Origin: Rhodospirillaceae bacterium | GTDB taxonomy: Bacteria; Pseudomonadota; Alphaproteobacteria; UBA9219 | Direction: 5' to 3' | Length of the DNA stretch: 7,598 bases | Assembly: GCA_003504035.1 (NCBI GenBank) | Contig: DOBW01000062.1 | Coordinates: forward strand, 1-7,598 | Shown: positions 1 to 5,972 of the stretch, piece by piece | Position numbering within the stretch: position 1 is the first letter of the stretch | Layout of the letters: every line of letters starts with the position of its first letter | Position numbers and translations under genes: made by a program | The notes under the pieces: model-generated | Database searches by the model: none | Told to the model about the DNA's origin: nothing | Seen by the model: only the letters and a program-made list of their open reading frames with translations

Positions 1-888
1 CTTTTAAAAGAAGAAATTGAAACTATTCTGGATCTTGCGGCGCGTTATGCACAAACCAACCGCTCAATTCAGAAAAAGACGAGCACATTAGACGGCAAGA
101 TTATTGCCAACATGTTTTTTGAAGATTCTACGCGCACACGCACCTCTTTCGAAATTGCTGCGAAAAGACTAGGTGCCGAAGTTATCAATTTTGGAGCCAC
201 CAGCAGCTCCATAAATAAAGGCGAAACCCTATCAGACACCATGCGCGTCATTGATTCCATGCAAGTGGATGGTTTTGTCATCAGACACAAGGAAAACGGC
301 TTTCCAAGGCGTGCCTCAAAATTTGTTTCAAGCCCTATCCTCAATGCAGGCGATGGGTCGCACGAACACCCCACCCAAGCTCTTTTGGATGCACTGACAA
401 TGATTCGTCACAAAGGATCGCTTAAAGGATTAAAAGTCGCTTTATGCGGTGACATTGAACATTCTCGTGTAGCGCGCTCAAACGCCCATCTATTGAAAAA
501 ATTTGATGCTGATGTCCACTTCTTTGCCCCGCCTATGTTTGTTCCCAAAGATTCTAATGCTCTTGGAATTGAGCTTCATGCCTCGCTTGAAGAAGCCATA
601 GAAGGGGCCGATGTTATCATGATGCTACGGATTCAAAACGAGCGTTTAGGCGAAGATGTCGAGCCTATTTCAAATAAGGCCTATCACAAAGCTTATGGTC
701 TCAATCATGAAAAGCTAAAAAAGGCGAAGGACGATGTAATTGTTATGCACCCCGCCCCCATGAACCGAGGCGTTGAAATAACAAGCGCTCTAGCCGATGA
801 TCCTGCCCATAGTGTTGTTTTTGAGCAAATGGAAATGGGCGTAGCCACGCGCATGGCCTGCCTTGATTTACTTCTCTGCCAAGACTAG
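1..888 (+). CDS. pyrB: Aspartate carbamoyltransferase catalytic chain (5' end outside window)
   Basis: This cytosolic enzyme joins carbamoyl phosphate and L-aspartate to give N-carbamoyl-L-aspartate, the committed step of de novo pyrimidine synthesis. The frame is open from base 1, so the start lies upstream; 295 residues are visible against about 300-320 for the family, so roughly 10-25 N-terminal residues are missing. Methionine 112 is internal. Visible signatures, in window-residue numbering, are the carbamoyl-phosphate loop STRTR at 43-47 followed by TSFE, HPTQALLD from 123, the GDIEHSRVARSN segment around 150, an LRIQNER segment, HPAPMNRGVEI from 250, and a C-terminal GVATRMA. These cover both carbamoyl-phosphate- and aspartate-binding domains, and STRTR separates it from ornithine carbamoyltransferases only in combination with the HPAPMNRG motif. 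plsY follows after 11 bp, probably in the same transcript. No pyrC follows, so dihydroorotase must be encoded elsewhere. No regulatory chain gene (pyrI) is seen. Confidence 0.96.
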   Translation, partial: LLKEEIETILDLAARYAQTNRSIQKKTSTLDGKIIANMFFEDSTRTRTSFEIAAKRLGAEVINFGATSSSINKGETLSDTMRVIDSMQVDGFVIRHKENGFPRRASKFVSSPILNAGDGSHEHPTQALLDALTMIRHKGSLKGLKVALCGDIEHSRVARSNAHLLKKFDADVHFFAPPMFVPKDSNALGIELHASLEEAIEGADVIMMLRIQNERLGEDVEPISNKAYHKAYGLNHEKLKKAKDDVIVMHPAPMNRGVEITSALADDPAHSVVFEQMEMGVATRMACLDLLLCQD

Positions 889-899
889 AATGCGGGACT

Positions 900-1487
900 A
901 TGACACTCTCGCCCCCCTTTCTTCTTTTCCTTGCCTATCTTTTGGGGTCGCTTCCTTTCGGTCTTATCCTGACGCGACTTTACGGGCTTGGCGATATTCG
1001 CAAAATAGGCTCGGGTAATATCGGGGCTACCAATGTGTTACGCACTGGCAAAAAAAGCTTGGCCTTTTTGACCCTGATATTGGATGCGCTTAAAGGCGCC
1101 GCAGCTGTTTGGCTGGCCATGTATATACTTCCTGAACAAGCGCCTATGGCTGGTCTGGCGGCTCTTTTGGGACACATGTTTCCTTTTTGGCTAGCCTTTA
1201 AAGGCGGCAAAGGTGTCGCCACACTCATCGGCGTTTTGCTTGCCCTAAGCTGGCCTCTCGGCCTTATGATGATGCTTGTTTGGCTAGCAGCGGCTTTGAT
1301 GCTTCGGATTTCTTCTCTTGCAGCGCTTTGCGCCGTCCTTTCAATCCCCATTTTCATCAACATCTTCCATGTGTATAATATTCTACCAGCCGTCACACTT
1401 ATGATCTTCTTCGTTATCATTAAGCACAGAAATAATATTCTTCGTTTATTTACAGGCACCGAACCAAAAATCGGACAAAATTCTTAG
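900..1487 (+). CDS. plsY: Acyl-phosphate:glycerol-3-phosphate acyltransferase PlsY
   Basis: This inner-membrane enzyme transfers an acyl group from acyl-phosphate (made by PlsX) to glycerol-3-phosphate, giving lysophosphatidic acid, the first step of phospholipid synthesis. The 195-residue length is normal. The three conserved PlsY loops are present: GSLPFG at 16-21 leading to GSGNIGATN at 37-45, GHMFP at 91-95 running into KGGKGVAT at 101-108, and a C-terminal KHRNNILRL segment followed by GTEPKIG. Hydrophobic stretches at about 5-25, 54-77, 84-100, 108-133 and 138-173 fit the five-helix PlsY topology. The ATG at 900 places the first helix directly at the N-terminus, as usual; a preceding GCGGGA is only a weak ribosome-binding site, so translation may be coupled to pyrB, which ends 11 bp upstream. 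The gene commonly sits next to dprA in alphaproteobacteria. Confidence 0.96.
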   Translation: MTLSPPFLLFLAYLLGSLPFGLILTRLYGLGDIRKIGSGNIGATNVLRTGKKSLAFLTLILDALKGAAAVWLAMYILPEQAPMAGLAALLGHMFPFWLAFKGGKGVATLIGVLLALSWPLGLMMMLVWLAAALMLRISSLAALCAVLSIPIFINIFHVYNILPAVTLMIFFVIIKHRNNILRLFTGTEPKIGQNS

Positions 1488-1500
1488 GACAATATGAACA

Positions 1501-2613
1501 ATGATCAAAAAATCTCTTGAAGCTAGTGAAAGAATAGACTGGCTCCGTCTCTCCCGCACCCAACAAATCGGCCCCATTACCTTTCGTGAATTGCTGCGGC
1601 GTTTTAAAACACCGCGTGAAGCCTTGGAAGCCCTTCCCGATCTGGCGCGGCGCGGTGGACGCACAAAAGCGCTTTCACCTGCCCCGCTCAAGAAAATTGA
1701 ACAAGAAGTTCGTGTGCTAGAGAAAAAAGGCGGACGCTTTGTTGCACTATGCGAACCCGACTATCCCGAAGCGCTGGCCGCCATTGATGATGCCCCGCCT
1801 GTTTTGGCCGTTCTTGGTAATCTCTCGCTCCTGCATAAACCTTGTCTTGGCATTGTGGGATCGCGTAACGCTTCGCTCAATGGACGCAAAATGTCCGAAC
1901 GTCTTGCTCATGATTTAGGCGAAGCAAACTATGTGATTACCTCAGGCCTTGCGCGTGGCATTGACACGTCCGCCCATAAAGCAGCGCTAGCAACAGGAAC
2001 CATAGCGGCCATGGCTGGCGGCGTGGACATCATTTATCCCGAAGAAAATCGAGGCCTTTATGAACAAATCGCAGAATCCGGCTGTCTTATTTCCGATCAG
2101 CCTCTTTCCACAGAACCACGCGCTAACCTCTTTCCGCGCCGTAATCGGTTAATTTCCGGACTCAGCCTCGGCGTCATTGTCGTGGAAGCCGCCAAAAGAT
2201 CAGGTTCTCTCATCACAGCACGCATGGCACTGGAACAGGGGCGCGATGTCTTTGCCGTTCCGGGCTCACCTTTGGACCCACGTGCTAATGGAACGAACGA
2301 TCTGATACGTCAAGGCGCTGTTTTGACAGAAAAAATCAGCGATATTCTCGAGCACTTAGCCACACCGAAACTAAGCCTATGTGAACCAACGCCTCCAGAC
2401 TTCGAGGCCCCTCTTCTTGTTGTAGATGAAAATCAGCTTGATACGGGAAGAGAGAAAATCCTAGAAAATTTAAGCACTTGCCCTGTACCCGTTGACGAAC
2501 TCGTCCGTAGCTGTCAAATGTCCCTTCCTTTAGTCCTCACGGTTCTGCTTGAACTTGAGCTGGCAGGAAGGCTAGAACGCCATCCGGGACATACAGTCTC
2601 GTTGATTGGATAA
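1501..2613 (+). CDS. dprA: DNA-processing protein DprA (Smf)
   Basis: DprA binds incoming single-stranded DNA in the cytoplasm during natural transformation, protects it and loads RecA. It is also kept in many species with no demonstrated competence. The 370 residues show the usual three parts. An N-terminal helical (SAM/HhH-like) region lies at about 10-75. The Rossmann-like DprA domain spans about 85-285, with DYPEAL, GIVGSRNAS (117-125), TSGLARGID (147-155), FPRRNRLISGLS (211-222), a GSLITA segment and a VPGSPLDPRANGTNDLI segment. A C-terminal winged-helix domain covers about 315-370 (VDELV...VLTVLLELELAGRLER). ATG 1501 is preceded by AGGA at 1486-1489; another ATG at 1494 is out of frame and stops quickly. 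It lies 13 bp after plsY and 25 bp before the preferred topA start. No truncation or frameshift is visible. Confidence 0.95.
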   Translation: MIKKSLEASERIDWLRLSRTQQIGPITFRELLRRFKTPREALEALPDLARRGGRTKALSPAPLKKIEQEVRVLEKKGGRFVALCEPDYPEALAAIDDAPPVLAVLGNLSLLHKPCLGIVGSRNASLNGRKMSERLAHDLGEANYVITSGLARGIDTSAHKAALATGTIAAMAGGVDIIYPEENRGLYEQIAESGCLISDQPLSTEPRANLFPRRNRLISGLSLGVIVVEAAKRSGSLITARMALEQGRDVFAVPGSPLDPRANGTNDLIRQGAVLTEKISDILEHLATPKLSLCEPTPPDFEAPLLVVDENQLDTGREKILENLSTCPVPVDELVRSCQMSLPLVLTVLLELELAGRLERHPGHTVSLIG

Positions 2614-2624
2614 GATACCAAAAA

Positions 2625-2641
2625 AGGGTAGTAAACGCGTG
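2625..2641 (+). promoter_or_regulatory. Ribosome-binding site and GTG start that decide the topA N-terminus
   Basis: AGGG at 2625-2628 lies 10 bases before the GTG at 2639. Translation from that GTG gives MVQKLVIVESPAKAKTI, which fits the usual TopA N-terminus, where the Toprim motif begins within the first few residues. The alternative TTG at 2606 would add eleven poorly conserved residues, overlap the dprA stop by 8 bp and has no clear Shine-Dalgarno sequence. Confidence 0.6.
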
Positions 2642-5407
2642 GTACAAAAACTTGTCATTGTTGAATCGCCAGCCAAAGCGAAGACAATTAATAAATATCT
2701 GGGAAGCGATTATAAAGTCATCGCGTCCTTTGGACATATTCGCGATCTGCCGCCGAAAGATGGCTCGGTTCGTCCGGATGAGGATTTCGCTATGGACTGG
2801 GCTCTTTCCGAGCGCGCCAGCCGCCCCGTTTCAGAAATCACCAAAGAAGCCAAAAAATCGGATGAAGTTTTTCTAGCTCCGGATCCGGATCGTGAAGGAG
2901 AAGCCATCGCGTGGCATATTCAAGAAGTTCTTAAAGAAAAGAAATTGCCCGCGTCTATTCCTATTCGGCGCGTCACATTTAATGAGATCACCAAACAAAC
3001 CGTTTTGGACGCCATCAACTCCCCACGTGAAATTGATAGTAATCTTGTCAATTCTTACCGCGCGCGACGCGCACTGGATTATTTGGTTGGATTTTCTCTT
3101 TCACCTGTTTTGTGGCGCAAGCTTCCGGGTTCCAAGTCAGCTGGGCGCGTACAATCTGTTGCCTTGCGTCTGATTTGCGAGCGCGAGTCTGAAATCGAGG
3201 TTTTCAAACCACAAGAATTTTGGACCATTGAAGGCAGCTTTAAAACAGCAGACGATGGGATGCTCCCCGCGAGGCTGACACATCTGAACGGCAAAAAGCT
3301 GACCAAATTCTCGCTTGGCAATGAAGCCGAAGCCACAGCCGCCCATATCCTTCTCGATAAGCTGGATTATCAGGTTGGCAAGATCGAGCGCAAACAAACC
3401 AAGCGCAACCCTTATCCTCCGTTTACGACCTCGACACTGCAACAAGAAGGCTCACGGAAATTAGGTCTGGGCGCAACACGCACGATGCATATTGCTCAAA
3501 AGCTCTATGAAGGCACAGACATCGGCGGCGAAACCGTAGGTCTTATCACCTATATGCGTACAGACAGTGTGACGCTCTCGAAGGAAGCCATTAACGGTGC
3601 ACGCGATGTTATCACCCAAGAATATGGTGCTAACTATCTGCCTGCCAGCCCAAAATATTACAAAGCTTCCTCCAAGAATGCGCAGGAAGCGCATGAAGCC
3701 ATCCGTCCCACTGATTTGTATCGCACACCAAAGATAATGGCTAAATATCTGGATAAGGATGCCTTGCGCCTTTACACGCTAATTTGGCAACGCACGATGG
3801 CCTGCCAGATGGAAAATGCTGTGCTGGATCAGGTGGCAGTAGACATAACAGACAGTGGTAATAAAAACACATTTAGAGCCACAGGCTCTACCGTTGTGTT
3901 TGATGGTTGGTTCAAAGCTTATAAAGTTCAACGTGATGAGGATACAGAAGAAAAAGAAGACAACCGACTTCTCCCTCCTGTTAAAGAGGACGATAAACTC
4001 GACAAGCAAAAAATCAAACCGGATCAACATTTCACCCAGCCACCACCGCGTTATACGGAAGCCTCTTTAGTCAAAAAGCTAGAAGAGCTTGGTATCGGCA
4101 GACCTTCTACTTACGCCAGCATTATGCAGGTTCTACAAGACCGCGATTATGTTGTGCTGGATAAAAAGCGCTTCACACCCGAAGATCGGGGACGCATTGT
4201 CATCGCCTTTTTAGAAAATTATTTTGGACAATATGTCCAATATGATTTCACGGCTGAGCTGGAAGAAAAACTTGATGAAATTTCCGGCGGCAAGTTGGCA
4301 TGGAAAAATGTCATGGGTGATTTCTGGAAAGCTTTTTCCGTTGCTATTGGCGAAACCAAAGACCTAAAAATCTCGGATGTTATTGACGCTCTGGACGAGG
4401 CTTTAGGGCCTCACTTCTTCCCGCCTCAGGAAGACAAATCCGATCCGCGCCAGTGCACGCTTTGTGCCAATGGGCGCATGGGCCTTAAACTCGGTAAATT
4501 TGGCGCTTTTATTGGCTGTTCAAATTATCCTACATGCAAAAATACGAGACCTCTAGCAGTCTCAGGCAATAAGGAAGAAAATGGCGCCGCTTCTATGGCA
4601 CCGCGTGAACTTGGAGAAGATACCGCAAATCAATTGCCCGTAAGTGTCCGTATTGGGCCTTATGGCGCTTATGTTCAACTCGGCCCTAAACCAGAGCCTG
4701 AGGAAGCAGGCGCAGTCGCGGTTGCGGGAACCGCAGAGCAGTCGCGCCTAGACAAAAAAAGCGCGGTTGAAGAAAAAGAAGAAAAGAAAATAAAAAAGAA
4801 AAAGAAAACCAAAGCGCCAAAACCTAAACGCACCTCCCTGCCCAAAGGCATGGATCCGAACTTGATTGATTTGGATACAGCGCTCAAACTTTTGGCGCTC
4901 CCGCGTGAGGTTGGCCCACATCCTGAAACGGCTGAGATGATTACAGCAGGCATAGGTCGTTTTGGCCCCTTCATTAAAATGGGAACACGTTATAAAAGCC
5001 TGACCGATGGCGATGATCTTTTGAGCGTAGGCCTGAACCGCGCCGTTGTTCTTATGGCCGAGCCAGACAAAGGTCGCGGCGGTGGTGGCTCTGCCAAAGC
5101 GCTGGGTGAACATCCCACAGATCAAAAACCTGTCACACTTAATGCGGGTCGCTTTGGCCCTTATGTTAAGTGGGGCAAGATCATGGCCACTGTTACCAAA
5201 GCCTATGATCCAGAAAATCTAACGCTTGAGCATGCCATTGAGATTCTAGAAACAAAAATCGCGAAAAACGCAGCTAACCCAAGCAAGAAGAAAGCGCCAG
5301 CTAAGAAAAAGGCTCCGGCAAAGAAGAAAACTGCGGCTAAGAAAAAGGCTCCAGTAAAGAAAGCGCCGGTGAAAAAGAAGGCTACAAAAGCAAAAACGAC
5401 CACCTAA
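2639..5407 (+). CDS. topA: DNA topoisomerase I (type IA, omega protein)
   Basis: This enzyme relaxes negatively supercoiled DNA by passing one strand through a transient 5'-phosphotyrosyl break. From GTG 2639 the protein has 922 residues. The Toprim domain begins at once with VIVESPAKAKTI (Glu9) and continues with DPDREGEAIAWH (Asp82, Asp84), the Mg2+ ligands. The central domain has RARRALDYLVGF and GRVQSVALRLI, the catalytic tyrosine in GLITYMRTDS (Tyr305), then EAHEAIRPT and LGIGRPSTYASI. One four-cysteine zinc ribbon follows (Cys606, Cys609, Cys627, Cys633), then three glycine/aromatic C-terminal repeats (GPYGAYVQLG, GRFGPFIKMG, GRFGPYVKWG). A lysine-rich linker lies at about 711-731 and a basic tail at 883-922. 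An upstream TTG at 2606 is a possible but less likely start. It probably ends the pyrB-plsY-dprA-topA unit; no terminator with a T tract follows, only a dispersed repeat. Confidence 0.97.
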   Translation: MVQKLVIVESPAKAKTINKYLGSDYKVIASFGHIRDLPPKDGSVRPDEDFAMDWALSERASRPVSEITKEAKKSDEVFLAPDPDREGEAIAWHIQEVLKEKKLPASIPIRRVTFNEITKQTVLDAINSPREIDSNLVNSYRARRALDYLVGFSLSPVLWRKLPGSKSAGRVQSVALRLICERESEIEVFKPQEFWTIEGSFKTADDGMLPARLTHLNGKKLTKFSLGNEAEATAAHILLDKLDYQVGKIERKQTKRNPYPPFTTSTLQQEGSRKLGLGATRTMHIAQKLYEGTDIGGETVGLITYMRTDSVTLSKEAINGARDVITQEYGANYLPASPKYYKASSKNAQEAHEAIRPTDLYRTPKIMAKYLDKDALRLYTLIWQRTMACQMENAVLDQVAVDITDSGNKNTFRATGSTVVFDGWFKAYKVQRDEDTEEKEDNRLLPPVKEDDKLDKQKIKPDQHFTQPPPRYTEASLVKKLEELGIGRPSTYASIMQVLQDRDYVVLDKKRFTPEDRGRIVIAFLENYFGQYVQYDFTAELEEKLDEISGGKLAWKNVMGDFWKAFSVAIGETKDLKISDVIDALDEALGPHFFPPQEDKSDPRQCTLCANGRMGLKLGKFGAFIGCSNYPTCKNTRPLAVSGNKEENGAASMAPRELGEDTANQLPVSVRIGPYGAYVQLGPKPEPEEAGAVAVAGTAEQSRLDKKSAVEEKEEKKIKKKKKTKAPKPKRTSLPKGMDPNLIDLDTALKLLALPREVGPHPETAEMITAGIGRFGPFIKMGTRYKSLTDGDDLLSVGLNRAVVLMAEPDKGRGGGGSAKALGEHPTDQKPVTLNAGRFGPYVKWGKIMATVTKAYDPENLTLEHAIEILETKIAKNAANPSKKKAPAKKKAPAKKKTAAKKKAPVKKAPVKKKATKAKTTT
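5285..5404 (+). repeat. Lysine/alanine/proline-rich tail repeats encoded at the 3' end of topA
   Basis: Forty codons encode irregular units of five or six residues (KKKAP, AKKKAP, AKKKTA, VKKAP), forming residues 883-922 of TopA. The pattern resembles histone-H1-like tails found on many alphaproteobacterial topoisomerases and very likely binds the DNA backbone nonspecifically. The near-repetitive bases could expand or contract by slippage. Confidence 0.85.
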
Positions 5408-5421
5408 CCTGCCTTTTTATC

Positions 5422-5540
5422 GTCATCCCGCACTTGATGCGGGATCCATCACCAGAAATATCCACCCATGCGATTCATTGGAAGAACATGTGATGGATGC
5501 CGGATCAGCGCAGCGCTTTGCGCCGCTTGTCCGGCATGAC
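5422..5540. repeat. Composite nested inverted repeat (dispersed palindromic element)
   Basis: This 119-bp element fills most of the 185-bp gap between topA and the GIY-YIG gene. The left arm is a perfect 8-bp hairpin, ATCCCGCA (5425-5432) with TGCGGGAT (5438-5445). The right arm is a longer hairpin closed by ATGCCGGA (5497-5504) with TCCGGCAT (5530-5537). The arms are also inverted relative to each other: GTCATCCCG (5422-5430) pairs 8 of 9 with CGGCATGAC (5532-5540), and ATCCATCAC (5444-5452) pairs perfectly with GTGATGGAT (5490-5498). The sequence type is one of the GTCATnCCG...GGATCC palindromes dispersed in proteobacterial genomes. It could end or stabilise the topA transcript, but no T tract follows either hairpin. 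Confidence 0.85.
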
Positions 5541-5592
5541 AAGATAGTTTATGTTTTTACAACTCCATCTCTGATAAAAAGATACAAGCAAC

Positions 5593-5880
5593 ATGTCAGG
5601 ATTTGTTTATATCCTCGCCAATCGTAAAAACGGTACGCTTTACACTGGCGTGACAAATGATATTGTTCGCCGCACACAGGAACATAAAGAAGAAATTGAA
5701 AAAGGATTTACTCAACGTTACGCCGTTAAAAAATTGGTATGGTATGAACATTTTGAGCGCTTTGATGAAGCCATTTCTTTTGAAAAACGTATAAAAAGAT
5801 GGCGCAGAGACTGGAAAATACAATTGATTGAAAAAATGAATCCAACGTGGAATGATCTATTCCGTGAAATTACACATTAA
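5593..5880 (+). CDS. Small GIY-YIG nuclease-family protein (YhbQ/UPF0213-like)
   Basis: This 95-residue protein is a single GIY-YIG domain, the usual length for the stand-alone family. Visible signatures are VYIL (Tyr6), LYTGVTND (Tyr17), Arg26/Arg27, His31, a glutamate at 64 within FEKRIKRWRR, and the terminal NPTWNDL segment common in this group. These match the two tyrosines, arginine, histidine and metal-binding glutamate of GIY-YIG nucleases, so the active site looks intact; the cellular substrate is not known for most such proteins. ATG 5593 places the first motif at the N-terminus, as expected; no strong ribosome-binding site precedes it. It interrupts the usual topA-rnr adjacency and is bracketed by two like-oriented copies of one palindromic repeat (5490-5540 and 5918-5972), which suggests arrival by insertion. 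It does not resemble a homing endonuclease with an extra DNA-binding domain. Confidence 0.88.
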   Translation: MSGFVYILANRKNGTLYTGVTNDIVRRTQEHKEEIEKGFTQRYAVKKLVWYEHFERFDEAISFEKRIKRWRRDWKIQLIEKMNPTWNDLFREITH

Positions 5881-5917
5881 ACTTTTCAAAGGAATTGTTC
5901 CTTCATAAAACCCTAGA

Positions 5918-5972
5918 GATGGATGCCGGAACTGCACGCTACGCAAAAAGCGTAGCGTTTGTCCGGCATGAC
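5918..5972. repeat. Palindromic repeat arm overlapping the start of rnr
   Basis: This is a second copy of the right arm at 5493-5540, in the same orientation: both begin GATGGATGCCGGA and end TCCGGCATGAC, while the interior differs. The outer stem is ATGCCGGA (5923-5930) with TCCGGCAT (5962-5969). An inner stem, CGCTACGC (5937-5944) with GCGTAGCG (5950-5957), is perfect over 8 bp around an AAAAA loop. The ATG at 5968, the first in the rnr frame, lies in the closing stem, so the folded RNA would bury that start codon. Confidence 0.85.

Noticed and set aside
1320..1335. Sixteen-base identity between plsY and the repeat arm at 5510-5525 (GCAGCGCTTTGCGCCG)
   Set aside because: In plsY it encodes an ordinary alanine/leucine membrane segment with no flanking arms and no length change, so chance similarity of a GCGC-rich palindrome is likelier than an insertion.
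2606..2638. TTG at 2606 as the topA start
   Set aside because: It adds eleven residues before the conserved Toprim start, overlaps dprA and lacks a ribosome-binding site; GTG 2639 with AGGG 10 bases upstream is better.
5203..5403. Hydrophobic phenylalanine/alanine-rich - strand frame
   Set aside because: It is the antisense of the lysine/alanine tail of TopA (AAG/AAA read backwards as CTT/TTT), an artefact of composition.
5425..5445. Rho-independent terminator of topA
   Set aside because: The 8-bp hairpin is followed by CCATCACC and not by a T tract; the T run lies before the hairpin. It is better described as a dispersed palindrome.
5556..5584. Possible promoter for the GIY-YIG gene (TTTACA with AAGATA 17 bases later)
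   Set aside because: The -10 match is poor and would leave almost no leader before ATG 5593.
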